Positions 48,260 to 57,094 of a DNA stretch of 64,000 nucleotides are shown here, one piece after another. The stretch comes from Pseudomonadota bacterium (GTDB taxonomy: Bacteria; Pseudomonadota; Alphaproteobacteria; Caulobacterales; Caulobacteraceae), in NCBI GenBank assembly GCA_023386645.1, contig JAEWJI010000021.1:39577-103576 (forward strand), read 5' to 3'. The position numbers were made by a program, and so were the translations under genes. The stretch's first letter is position 1, and every line of letters starts with the position of its first letter. A model generated the notes under the pieces. The model had not been told where the DNA came from, ran no database searches, and saw only the letters and a list, made by a program, of their open reading frames with translations.

Positions 48260-48670
48260 TCAGTTCAGGGTGCGGGGTCGGCCGGGCACGTCCAGGGAGA
48301 AGGCCGGGATCTCGACCTCGAACGACCGACCTCGCCCGTCCGTCATGTAGTAGGCACCCTGCATTGAGCCGGATGGCGTCCCGAGTGGGCAGCCCGAGGC
48401 GTAGGAATAGCTGTCGCCGGGCCCGATCACCGGCTGTTCGCCGACCACGCCGGGTCCCCGCACCTCCTCCACATGGCCGTGGCTGTCGGTGATCGTCCAG
48501 CGCCGGGCCATCAGCTGCACCGCCTCGGCGCCGTGGTTCTCGATCTCGACCTGATAGGCCCAGACCCACCGGCCGCCCTCCGGGTCGGACTGGCCGGCCA
48601 GATAGCTCGGACGCACGCGCACGACGATGTCTCCGGTCCGGGCGACATAGGGGGCGGGCTGGGCGTGCAT
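48260..48670 (-). CDS. apaG: ApaG family protein
   Basis: A 136-residue beta-sandwich protein of the ApaG/FBA-like family. VRVRPSYLAGQSDPEGGRWV, YQVEIENHGAEAVQLMARRW and the GPGVVGEQPVIGPGDSYSY block are characteristic. The biochemical role is not settled; enteric apaG is linked to Co2+/Mg2+ and nucleotide metabolism phenotypes. The long open frame upstream is a shadow of the opposite gene. ATG 48670 is divergent from the deaminase-like gene. Confidence 0.9.
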   Translation of the reverse strand: MHAQPAPYVARTGDIVVRVRPSYLAGQSDPEGGRWVWAYQVEIENHGAEAVQLMARRWTITDSHGHVEEVRGPGVVGEQPVIGPGDSYSYASGCPLGTPSGSMQGAYYMTDGRGRSFEVEIPAFSLDVPGRPRTLN

Positions 48671-48763
48671 GGCGGCTGGTGTCGCCCGCGCCGGCCGCGG
48701 GTTCAAGCGGAGCCGCGTCGCCAAGACAGGCGACAGGACCGCAAACCGTGTAAGGCTGGCTCC

Positions 48764-49783
48764 ATGACTCCTGACTTCACCCGTCCCGGCATCCTTCCCT
48801 GCCAGTCGATCGAGGCCCTGATCGCCTCGGCCGCCATCACCTCGGCCACCCCTTTCGATCCCGATCAGGTCCAGCCCGCCAGCCTGGACCTGCGCCTGTC
48901 CGACCGCGCCTGGCGGGTGCGGGCGTCCTTCCTGCCGGGTCGACGGCTGGTGTCGGAGCGGATCGCGGACGTGGCCATGCATTCGATCGACCTCACGGGC
49001 GGTGTGGTGCTGGAGAAGGGCTGCGTCTACATCGCCGAGCTGCAAGAGCGGCTGAGCCTGCCGCCTGGCCTGATCGCGCGCGCCAATCCCAAGAGTTCGA
49101 CCGGCCGGGTGGACGTCTTCGTGCGCCTGCTGACCGACCGAGGCGGCAGCTTCGACGACGTGGACGCGGGCTACGACGGCCCGCTGTACCTCGAGATCGC
49201 GCCCCAGACCTTCTCGATCCTGGTTCGTCCCGGCACTCGCCTGAACCAGTTGCGACTGAAGGCCGGGGAGCCGCCAAAACTGGAGACCCGCAGCGTGGGC
49301 GTGGACCTGATGGCCGGCGACATCGTCGGCTTCCGGGGCCGTCGTCACGCCGGGGTGGTCGATCTGGAGAACATCGACGGCCACGACCCGCGCGACTTCT
49401 GGGAGCCGCTGTCCTTGCGGCGCGGCGAGCTGCTGCTTGATCCGGGCGAGTTCTACATCCTTGCCTCGTCGGACGACGTGGAGATTCCGGTCGACCAGGC
49501 GGCGGAGATGACGCCGATCGACCCGTCGGTCGGGGAGTTCCGGGTTCACTACGCCGGCTTCTTCGATCCCGGCTTCGGGACCGACGAGGCGCATGGGGCG
49601 GGGTCCAAGGGCGTGCTGGAGGTGCGGACCCACGACACCCCGTTCCTGCTGGAGCACGGCCAGATCGTCGCCCGGCTGGTCTACGAGCCCCTGACCGAAC
49701 GTCCCACGCGGCTGTATGGCGAGGGCGGCAGCCACTACCAGCGCCAGGGCCTGAAGCTGAGCAAACACTTCAAACCGTGGTGA
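48764..49783 (+). CDS. 2'-deoxycytidine 5'-triphosphate deaminase-like protein
   Basis: A 339-residue protein that appears to be a duplicated dUTPase/Dcd fold, as in the alphaproteobacterial 2'-deoxycytidine 5'-triphosphate deaminase family. QVQPASLDLRLSDRAWRV and RANPKSSTGRVDVFVRLL are the N-terminal repeat; LASSDDVEIPVD and GAGSKGVLEVRTHDTPFLLE come from the second half. It should feed dUMP synthesis by deaminating dCTP. Activity is inferred from the family. ATG 48764 is chosen. Confidence 0.85.
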   Translation: MTPDFTRPGILPCQSIEALIASAAITSATPFDPDQVQPASLDLRLSDRAWRVRASFLPGRRLVSERIADVAMHSIDLTGGVVLEKGCVYIAELQERLSLPPGLIARANPKSSTGRVDVFVRLLTDRGGSFDDVDAGYDGPLYLEIAPQTFSILVRPGTRLNQLRLKAGEPPKLETRSVGVDLMAGDIVGFRGRRHAGVVDLENIDGHDPRDFWEPLSLRRGELLLDPGEFYILASSDDVEIPVDQAAEMTPIDPSVGEFRVHYAGFFDPGFGTDEAHGAGSKGVLEVRTHDTPFLLEHGQIVARLVYEPLTERPTRLYGEGGSHYQRQGLKLSKHFKPW

Positions 49784-49787
49784 TCGG

Positions 49788-51092
49788 CTAGCTCAGCCGG
49801 TCCGCCTTCCTCAGCGCGGGGAACTTCCAGGCCCACAGGCCGACCGAGGCCAGTGCCGCGCTGCCGCCGAACAGGGCTGCACCGATGGGGCCTAGGATTC
49901 TGACCGCGAAGCCGGTGTAGAACTCCCCCAGCTCGTTCGACGCGCCGATGAAGAGCATCGAGACCGAGCTGACGCGGCCGCGCATCTCGTCGGGCGTGGC
50001 CAGCTGGATCAGGCTCTGGCGGATGTTGACGCTGACCATGTCGGCGGCCCCGGCAAGGAAGAGCGCGGCGCCCGACAGCCAGACGACGCGGGACAGGCCG
50101 AAGGTCAGGGCGGCGATCCCGAACAGGGCCACGGCGCCGAACATCCACGCCCCCGCCCGGCGCACGACCGGGAACCGCGCCAGCCAGAAAGCCATCAGCA
50201 GGGCGCCCAGGCCGAAGGAGGCGCGCAGCAGGCCGAAGCCCTCGGCCCCCACGTGCAGGATGTCCCGCGCGAAGATCGGCGTCAGCAGCGCGACCCCGGC
50301 CAGCAGCACCACGACCAGGTCGAGCGAAATGGCCCCCAGCACCACCTTGGTGTCGCGCACATAGCGCAGGCCGATGGCGACGGCCTCGAACATGGCGCGG
50401 GCGCTGAACGGCGTCCGTTCACGCCGCGGCCGGCCGGAGGTGCGGATCGCCAGGAAGCAGCTCAGGCCGACCAGGAAGAGGCAGAGCGCGGTGGCGTAGG
50501 CGTAAGGGACGGCGATCCCGACGATCAGGCCGGCGATCGCGGGCGCCGCGATGGATCCGGTCTGAAAGGCGATCGACTGGGCGGCGATCGCGCGGGGCAG
50601 GGCCTCGCGACCGACGACCATCGGCAGGAAGGCCTGGCTGGCCGGAGCCAGGAAGGCTCGCGCCGCGCCGAACACCGCCGCCACCGCGAGCAGGGACCAC
50701 AACGGTGGATGGCCCGTCAGGGCCAGGCCCAGGAAGGCGACCGCGCACAGAGCCTCGACACCGATCGACCACGCGACCGTCTTCTTGCGGTCCAGCCGGT
50801 CGGCCATTTCGCCCGCCGGCAGGGTCAGGGCCAGCAGGGGCAGGAACTGACACAGGCCGATCAGGCCGAGATAGAGGCTGGCCTCCTGGATGGGATGGTC
50901 GCGCCGGGCGATGTCGTAGACCTGCCAGAGCAGGGCCGCCCCTTGCGTCTGGATGGCCAGCACGGCCGCCAGCCTGCCGACCCACAGCAGTCGAAAGTCG
51001 CGATTGCGCCAGGGGTTGGTTCCGTGGGCCGCCAGCGCCTCTTCGGCGACCGGGGGCGTGATCGGCTGGGGCGCCTCAGGTGCGTCGGTCAT
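49788..51092 (-). CDS. MFS transporter, EntS-like
   Basis: A 434-residue major facilitator with about 12 spans, resembling the EntS/DUF894 exporter group. NPWRNRDFRLLWVGRLAAVL at the N terminus and MADRLDRKKTVAWSIGVEAL (motif A) are typical. VSVNIRQSLIQLATPDEMRGRVSSV is the late motif common in this subgroup. The substrate is unknown. Its start lies 17 bases inside the upstream cupin gene, so they are cotranscribed. It converges with the deaminase-like gene with only four bases between. Confidence 0.85.
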   Translation of the reverse strand: MTDAPEAPQPITPPVAEEALAAHGTNPWRNRDFRLLWVGRLAAVLAIQTQGAALLWQVYDIARRDHPIQEASLYLGLIGLCQFLPLLALTLPAGEMADRLDRKKTVAWSIGVEALCAVAFLGLALTGHPPLWSLLAVAAVFGAARAFLAPASQAFLPMVVGREALPRAIAAQSIAFQTGSIAAPAIAGLIVGIAVPYAYATALCLFLVGLSCFLAIRTSGRPRRERTPFSARAMFEAVAIGLRYVRDTKVVLGAISLDLVVVLLAGVALLTPIFARDILHVGAEGFGLLRASFGLGALLMAFWLARFPVVRRAGAWMFGAVALFGIAALTFGLSRVVWLSGAALFLAGAADMVSVNIRQSLIQLATPDEMRGRVSSVSMLFIGASNELGEFYTGFAVRILGPIGAALFGGSAALASVGLWAWKFPALRKADRLS

Positions 51093-51546
51093 GCTTGGGG
51101 TAGGGGGTCCCGTCCCGGTGCAGGTAGGTCCCCGCGTTGAAGGTCATGTCGATGTCCGGATACTCGCCCCGGTCGCCGTTCGGCGCGCGGGTCCCGACCT
51201 CGAGCAGAACGGCTTCCGCGCCGGATCGGTTCTCGATTTTGTGGCCGTTTCGGACCCCCGCCTTGAAGCCGGCGCAGTCGCCGGCCCTGAGCACCGTCTC
51301 GCCCTCGTTCTCGACCAGCACCACCTCGCCTTCCAGCACCCAGACGAACTCGTCCTCCCCTTCGTGCCAGTGCCTCTGGCTGGACCAGGCGCCGGAGGGC
51401 AGGCGCAGCAGGTTGACGCCGAACTGATCCAGGCCGACCGCGTCGCCCAGACGCCAGCGCCTGCGCGGCTTGCATGGGGCGGCGTGCTCTTCCGGATAGG
51501 ACGTCCCGTGCCCGGTCGGCGCGGCCTCGATGTCGATCTTCGGCAT
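51076..51546 (-). CDS. Cupin domain protein
   Basis: A 156-residue single-domain cupin. Cupin motif 1 is RHWHEGEDEFVWVLEGE (HxH...E...G), and motif 2 lies in GDCAGFKAGVRNGHKIENRS. It may bind a metal and sugar or small-molecule substrate; no function can be read. The 3' end overlaps the MFS gene by 17 bases. It is divergent from dapE with 43 bases between the two starts. Confidence 0.82.
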   Translation of the reverse strand: MPKIDIEAAPTGHGTSYPEEHAAPCKPRRRWRLGDAVGLDQFGVNLLRLPSGAWSSQRHWHEGEDEFVWVLEGEVVLVENEGETVLRAGDCAGFKAGVRNGHKIENRSGAEAVLLEVGTRAPNGDRGEYPDIDMTFNAGTYLHRDGTPYPKHDRRT

Positions 51547-51589
51547 GGCGGGTTCTCGAACTGCGGCGACCGACCTAAAGCATAGCTCC

Positions 51590-52756
51590 ATGGGCGACGC
51601 ATCACCTCCCGTCATCGATCCGGTCGAACTGACCCGGGACCTCGTCCGCCGTCCCTCGGTGACCCCCGCCGACGCTGGCGCGATGGACATTGTCGAGCGG
51701 GTGCTGACCGGCCTGGGCTTCGCGTGCCGGCGGATGGTCTTCGAGGGAATCGAGAACCTCTATGCGCGGCGCGGGACGGCCTCGCCCAACCTGTGCTTCG
51801 CCGGCCATACCGACGTGGTGCCCCCGGGGACGACGGACGCCTGGACGTCCGGACCGTTCGACGGCGAGGTGCGCGACGGCGTCCTGATCGGGCGGGGCGC
51901 GGTCGACATGAAGGGCGGGATCGCCGCCTGGATCGCGGCCGTTTCGGAGGCGCTGGCCGAAGGCGAGCCCTCCGGCTCCCTGTCGCTGCTGATCACTGGG
52001 GACGAGGAAGGCCCGGCGCTGCACGGCACCAAACGGGTGGTGGAAGCGCTGATGGCCGAAGGCGAGGTCATCGACGCCTGCGTGGTCGGCGAGCCCTCGT
52101 CGCAACAGGTGCTGGGGGACACCATCAAGGTCGGCCGACGAGGCTCGCTCAACAGCTGGATCACCGTTCACGGCCGCCAAGGCCACGTCGCCTATCCCGA
52201 CCGGGCCGCCAATCCCGTGCCCGTCCTCGTCCGCCTTCTGGCCCGGCTGGACGCGCATCGGCTGGACGAGGGGTATCCCGAGTTCCAGCCGTCGAACCTC
52301 GAGATCACCACCGTCGACGTGGGCAACGCGGCCAGCAACGTCATACCCGCCGAGGCCCGGGCCCGCCTGAACATCCGCTTCAACCCCGCCCAGACCGGCG
52401 ACGGCCTGATCGACTGGCTCAACCGCGAGGCCGGAGCCGAGCAGGCGGCGTCCGGACTGCGGATCGAGCTGGAGCACATGTGTTCGGGCGAGGCATTCCT
52501 GACCGAGCCGGGGTGGTTCACCGCAGCGGTTCAGGATGCCGTCGAGACGGCTGTCGGCGTGCGACCCGAGGCGTCCACGACCGGCGGCACCTCCGACGCC
52601 CGTTTCATCCGGGCCATGTGTCCGGTGCTTGAACTGGGTCTGGTGGGGCAGACCATGCATCAGACCGACGAGAGGGTCCCCCTCGGCGAGCTGCGTGCGC
52701 TGACCCGCGTCTATCGCCGCGTGATCGACGAGGTTTTGGGTCGGTTTCCGAGGTAG
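51590..52756 (+). CDS. dapE: DapE, succinyl-diaminopimelate desuccinylase
   Basis: A 388-residue M20 dizinc hydrolase in lysine and peptidoglycan precursor synthesis. LCFAGHTDVVPPGTTDAW and GRGAVDMKGGIAAWI hold metal ligands, ITGDEEGPALHGTK the catalytic Glu pair. The late GGTSDARFIRAMCPVLELGL and GQTMHQTDERVPL are DapE signatures. ATG 51590 is chosen by family N terminus. Confidence 0.93.
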   Translation: MGDASPPVIDPVELTRDLVRRPSVTPADAGAMDIVERVLTGLGFACRRMVFEGIENLYARRGTASPNLCFAGHTDVVPPGTTDAWTSGPFDGEVRDGVLIGRGAVDMKGGIAAWIAAVSEALAEGEPSGSLSLLITGDEEGPALHGTKRVVEALMAEGEVIDACVVGEPSSQQVLGDTIKVGRRGSLNSWITVHGRQGHVAYPDRAANPVPVLVRLLARLDAHRLDEGYPEFQPSNLEITTVDVGNAASNVIPAEARARLNIRFNPAQTGDGLIDWLNREAGAEQAASGLRIELEHMCSGEAFLTEPGWFTAAVQDAVETAVGVRPEASTTGGTSDARFIRAMCPVLELGLVGQTMHQTDERVPLGELRALTRVYRRVIDEVLGRFPR

Positions 52757-52913
52757 CGCTCTCTCGGCGTTTCGGCGCTCCCGGCGTGTTACCGCTTGTA
52801 AACCCTCAATCCCGGTGGTCCTATCCGCGCCGACAAGGGGCGGGGGCGGCGGACGCCGAGCCCTGTGAACGAGAACACGGGCGCTCGAAACGCCCGGCAG
52901 TCAAAGGGTTGGC

Positions 52914-54884
52914 ATGAATATCGTCATCTTGCTGGGGGTGCTCGTCACCCTCCTCACGGGCTTCCCCGTGCTGATGCAGATCCTCAAGAACCATCCGAAG
53001 GGGCTGATCACCTGCTTCTTCGCCGAGATGTGGGAGCGCTTCTCCTTCTACGGGATGCGCGGCCTGCTGATCTTTTATCTGACCGAGCACTTCCTGTTCT
53101 CGGACGGCCAGGCGTCGGGCCAGTACGGCTCCTACGCCTCGCTGGTGTACCTGCTGCCGCTGGTCGGCGGCATCGTGGCGGACCGTTATATCGGCACCCG
53201 CAAGGCCATCCTGTTCGGCGCCGTTCTGCTGGTCGCCGGTCACGGCCTGATGGCCTACGAGGGCAGCGCCGCGACCCAGATCCTGCGGTCGGGCGACCAG
53301 GCCTATCAGGTCCAGGTCGTTGAGCGCGGCGAGACCCGCGTCAGCCAGGTGGTCGTCGACGGCGTGGCCTATGACTACACGCGCGCCGAATCCGAGGGCG
53401 CCCCGGTCCAGATCTCCGGCCTGCCGGCCGGCTCGCCGCTGGCGGGCGCGACCGTCGTCGAGGACGTGCAGAAGTCGTCGGGCGAGAACTGGTTCTACCT
53501 GGCCCTGTCGCTGATCATCATGGGCGTCGGCTTCCTGAAGCCGAACATCTCGACCCTGGTCGGGCAGCTCTATCAGCAGGGGGATCCCCGGCGGGATTCG
53601 GGCTTCACCCTTTACTATTACGGGATCAACCTGGGCTCGTTCTGGGCCGCCGTCCTGTGCGGTTATCTGGGCCAGACCTTCGGCTGGGGCTGGGGCTTCG
53701 GCCTGGCGGGCGTCGGCATGCTGGCCGGCCTGATCGTCTTCATCCTCGGCAAACCGCTGCTGCAGGGCCGGGGCGAAAGCCCGAACCCGGAACTCATCAA
53801 ACAGCCCGTGGTGGGCCCCATCAACCGCGAGTGGCTGATCTACATCCTGGCGCTGGCGGGCGTCGGCGGCCTGTGGTTCGTGGTGCCGAACCATGACCTG
53901 GTCGGCACCGGCCTGATCCTGTCGACCATTGCCGCCCTGGCGTTCGTGGCCTGGTTCCTGATCTTCAAGCTGAAAGGCGACAAGATCGCCCGCGAGCGGA
54001 TGATGCTGGCCATGGTGCTGGTCTTCGGCTCGGTGGTCTTCTTCACCCTGTTCGAACAGGCCGGCTCGTCGCTGAACCTGTTCGCGGACCGCAACGTCGA
54101 CCTGTCGATCACCGGCCAGGCCTACACCCTGCTGGGCATGCCGGTCGGCTCGCCCGACCAGCTGGCCGCCGCCGGCATCCAGCCCGCCAACTGGTGGAGC
54201 TGGATCGACACCTCGATGACGGCGTCGCAGACCCAGTCGTTCAACGCCGGCTTCATCCTGATCCTGGCGCCGATCTTCGCCGCCCTGTGGGCCTTCCTGG
54301 CCTCGCGCCGGGCCGATCCGAACCCGGTGATGAAGTTCGGCCTGGGTATCATCGGCGTGGGCCTCGGCTTCCTGGTGATCGTCTGGGGCGTCGGCGCGGG
54401 GATGGTCGACGAGCGGTTCCAGACCCCGCTGATCCTGCTGGCCGTCCTCTATCTGCTGCACACCATCGGCGAGCTGTTCCTGTCGCCGGTCGGCCTGTCG
54501 CAGATCACCAAGCTGTCGGTCGCCTCGATCGTCAGCTTCATGATGGCCGTCTGGTTCATGGCCTCCTCGATCGCCCACTACGTCGGCGGCATCATCGCGG
54601 GCCTCGCTGGGACCGAGACGGTCGGCGGCGAGGTGCTAGATCAGGGCGCGGCGCTGCAGAGCTCGCTGGACAGCTTCAACATGCTGGGTTGGTGGGGCCT
54701 TGGCATCGGTGCGGCCTTCATCGTGGCGAGCTTCTTCATCGCCAAGTGGGCCCACGGAGCCAACGATCCGTCGGACCGCGACAACCATCCCGGACCGGCC
54801 GTAACCGACATGGGCCGGGAGGACGGAAACGTCGCCCACCCGGGAACGTCGACCGTCGCCGGACAGGCGGGCGCGGCTCAGTAA
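52914..54884 (+). CDS. POT/PTR family oligopeptide:H+ symporter with large inserted loop
   Basis: A 656-residue proton-coupled peptide importer of the inner membrane. EMWERFSFYGMRGLLIFY is the ExxERFxYYG motif, FYLALSLIIMGVGFLKPNIS and YYYGINLGSF are POT signatures. Between about residues 118 and 190 is a mostly hydrophilic segment (around SGDQAYQVQVVERGETRVSQ) that exceeds the usual loop of simple bacterial POT proteins. A terminator with T tract follows. It is probably a monocistronic unit. Confidence 0.9.
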   Translation: MNIVILLGVLVTLLTGFPVLMQILKNHPKGLITCFFAEMWERFSFYGMRGLLIFYLTEHFLFSDGQASGQYGSYASLVYLLPLVGGIVADRYIGTRKAILFGAVLLVAGHGLMAYEGSAATQILRSGDQAYQVQVVERGETRVSQVVVDGVAYDYTRAESEGAPVQISGLPAGSPLAGATVVEDVQKSSGENWFYLALSLIIMGVGFLKPNISTLVGQLYQQGDPRRDSGFTLYYYGINLGSFWAAVLCGYLGQTFGWGWGFGLAGVGMLAGLIVFILGKPLLQGRGESPNPELIKQPVVGPINREWLIYILALAGVGGLWFVVPNHDLVGTGLILSTIAALAFVAWFLIFKLKGDKIARERMMLAMVLVFGSVVFFTLFEQAGSSLNLFADRNVDLSITGQAYTLLGMPVGSPDQLAAAGIQPANWWSWIDTSMTASQTQSFNAGFILILAPIFAALWAFLASRRADPNPVMKFGLGIIGVGLGFLVIVWGVGAGMVDERFQTPLILLAVLYLLHTIGELFLSPVGLSQITKLSVASIVSFMMAVWFMASSIAHYVGGIIAGLAGTETVGGEVLDQGAALQSSLDSFNMLGWWGLGIGAAFIVASFFIAKWAHGANDPSDRDNHPGPAVTDMGREDGNVAHPGTSTVAGQAGAAQ

Positions 54885-54908
54885 TCCCCACCGGAAGCCC
54901 AAAGCAGG

Positions 54909-54939
54909 ACGGGCGGCGCCGCGAGGCGTCGCCCGTTTT
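54909..54939 (+). terminator. Rho-independent terminator of the peptide transporter gene
   Basis: A 12-bp stem with one mismatch (ACGGGCGGCGCC with GGCGTCGCCCGT) around a GCGA tetraloop, followed by TTTT, 25 bases after the transporter stop. It also sits downstream of the convergent receptor gene's end. Confidence 0.8.
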
Positions 54940-54959
54940 CGCATTCAGGCTCTCTTCGT

Positions 54960-57059
54960 TCAGAGGGTCTTGCGGATCTGCAGGAAGAGCCAGGGCGACA
55001 TGCGGGTGCCGTATTCTTCGCGCGCGGTTAGGGGCGAGCTGTCGCGCGGACCGGCGTAGATGTCGCGATAGCGGATGACTTCCCTGTCCGTCGCATTGCC
55101 GATGTCTGCGCGGATGGTCAGGTCCGGGCGAGGCTTCCACTGGACGTAGGCGTTCACGAACGGTGGCTGTTCGAAGTAGCGGACCTCACGGATCCGGTAT
55201 TGGTGGAAGTCGTCGCTGTTGCAGCCGTGGTCAAAACCGTAGGACCAGCGGCCGCCGCGCAGGTCCTGCTGGAAGTTGACCCCGCAACCGAAGGGGACCT
55301 GGCCCGAGGTGCGGCGGGTCTCGCCGGTCAACGGGTCCGTCATCTCCGAATCCACCCAGGAGCCGCGCGCCTGCAGCCGGGCGTTCGGCAGGCCGAGGCG
55401 ATCGAGCGGCAGGGTCAGCCGCACCTCGAACTGGCTCTGGCTGGCGTCGCCCACGTTCCCGACGGCTTCGAAACCTCCGGTCAGGGGAATGACGTCGATC
55501 CAGTCCTCGATATCGGTGTGGCGCAAGGCGACGACGAGCGCGCCCTGGCCCCAGAACCGGCGCTCGTAGACCGCCTCATAGGTCGTCGCCTTGTAGGGCT
55601 CCAGGTCGGGATTGCCGGCTTCGACCTGGCCCAGGTCGACCTCGGCCGAGGCGACGAAGTCGCCGAAGTCCAGCTGGCCCACCTCGCGCTCGGCGCGCAG
55701 CCGCAACTGATGGCCGGCGGCGGGCGTCCAGGTCGCCTGGATTCGAGGCTTCGGGTAGACGAAGGATTTGGACTGTTCGCTGTCGCCCGACTGGCTGATT
55801 TCCGAGACCTCGACCCGCAGCCCCGCCTCCAGGGTCAGGCGCTCGCTGGGTCGCCAGGTCGTCTGTCCGAAGACCTCTCCGCGCAGCTCCTCGACCTTGA
55901 CCGAGGCGGAGGGCAGGGGGATGGACACCCCGTTCTCGGCATAGGTCGTCGTACTGTCCAGGAAGTTGTAGGCGACCTCGCCGCCGCTCTCGAAGGACCA
56001 GCGGTCGTTCTGGCGGAAGCGTAGCACCGCCCGCCCGATGCTCTCGCCCCGGGTGGATTCGGCCCCGAAGGCGCTGTCGGAGCCGCCGCTCTCCGACGTG
56101 CCCAAATACTTTCCCTGGGCGTAGCGTTGCAGCGCGGTGAACTCCAGGCCGGTCCGGGGACCCAGGTCGCGCGTCCAGTTGAGGCCCAGCTCGGTCTCTA
56201 GGCTGTCGTCCTGGTCGCGGTTGAGGGCGTCGGCCCCGGCGCCGGAGCGGATGATGACGTCCTCCTCCCACTCATGAGTGTTCCAGTTGAGCAGGCCGTT
56301 GATCCGCAGCTTGCCGCCCTGGACCCGTCGCTGGACCGCGCCGGTGGCCGTGACGTTGCGGAAGCGGTCCCAGCGGTCGAGCTCCGCGTCCTGGGTGAGG
56401 ACGCCAGCCCCGTCGTAGAGGCGGCGATAGCCGGTTCCGGTGCCGTCGGTGCGATCGGTCGTGGCGCTGATCGAACCCTCGATCTGGTCGTCGCCTTCGC
56501 GGCGGGAGTAGTTGGCCTTGAGCAGCGGCCCGAACTCACCGTCGGGATAGATGTAGGCGTTCAGCTCCAGGACCCGCTCGATCGTTACCGACCGCTTTAG
56601 AACGATATTGGCCACGACCGGCTGGCCCTGCATGTCGATACCGGGCGCCCCGCCCCGGATCAGCTCGATCCGCTCGACGCTGTCGGCCGAGATGCGACGA
56701 ACGACAGCCTCCAGACTGTCGCTCTTGGAGGAGGGGCGGTCACCATCGATCAGGACGTTGCCCGCCGCGCCCGCGAAGCCGCGCGTGCCTGTGTCGCCGG
56801 GATTGAAGGCGAAGCCGGGGAGGCGCGCGATCATGTCCAGCGCCGTGTCCGGCCGCGAGCCGGCGAAGAAGGTCGGCTCGAACACCAGCACCCCCTGCTG
56901 GGCCGCGTCGACGGCGGGCGCCTGGTCAGGCGGGCCGGTCCGAACCGGAGCCTCGGCCGCGGCGTCCGGGGTTGGGTCCTGGGCCGGGGCTGTCTGCGCG
57001 AGCGCCGGCGACGCCAGCACCGATGCGGCCACGGAGGCCATCCAGAAGGTCTTGCGCAT
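54960..57059 (-). CDS. TonB-dependent outer-membrane receptor, copy 1
   Basis: A 699-residue TonB-dependent receptor with a signal peptide (MASVAASVLASPALAQ), a plug domain (GFAGAAGNVLIDGDRPSSKS and ERIELIRGGAPGIDM) and a 22-strand barrel. The N-terminal block AAQQGVLVFEPTFFAGSRPD probably includes the TonB box. The C terminus is IRKTL, ending in Leu, not the usual aromatic. The substrate is unknown; relatives import metals or carbohydrates. It follows copy 2 on the same strand with 35 bases between them. Confidence 0.88.
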   Translation of the reverse strand: MRKTFWMASVAASVLASPALAQTAPAQDPTPDAAAEAPVRTGPPDQAPAVDAAQQGVLVFEPTFFAGSRPDTALDMIARLPGFAFNPGDTGTRGFAGAAGNVLIDGDRPSSKSDSLEAVVRRISADSVERIELIRGGAPGIDMQGQPVVANIVLKRSVTIERVLELNAYIYPDGEFGPLLKANYSRREGDDQIEGSISATTDRTDGTGTGYRRLYDGAGVLTQDAELDRWDRFRNVTATGAVQRRVQGGKLRINGLLNWNTHEWEEDVIIRSGAGADALNRDQDDSLETELGLNWTRDLGPRTGLEFTALQRYAQGKYLGTSESGGSDSAFGAESTRGESIGRAVLRFRQNDRWSFESGGEVAYNFLDSTTTYAENGVSIPLPSASVKVEELRGEVFGQTTWRPSERLTLEAGLRVEVSEISQSGDSEQSKSFVYPKPRIQATWTPAAGHQLRLRAEREVGQLDFGDFVASAEVDLGQVEAGNPDLEPYKATTYEAVYERRFWGQGALVVALRHTDIEDWIDVIPLTGGFEAVGNVGDASQSQFEVRLTLPLDRLGLPNARLQARGSWVDSEMTDPLTGETRRTSGQVPFGCGVNFQQDLRGGRWSYGFDHGCNSDDFHQYRIREVRYFEQPPFVNAYVQWKPRPDLTIRADIGNATDREVIRYRDIYAGPRDSSPLTAREEYGTRMSPWLFLQIRKTL

Positions 57060-57094
57060 GACGGCCCCTCCCCGGGCGTGCAGCGGTCGATGGA

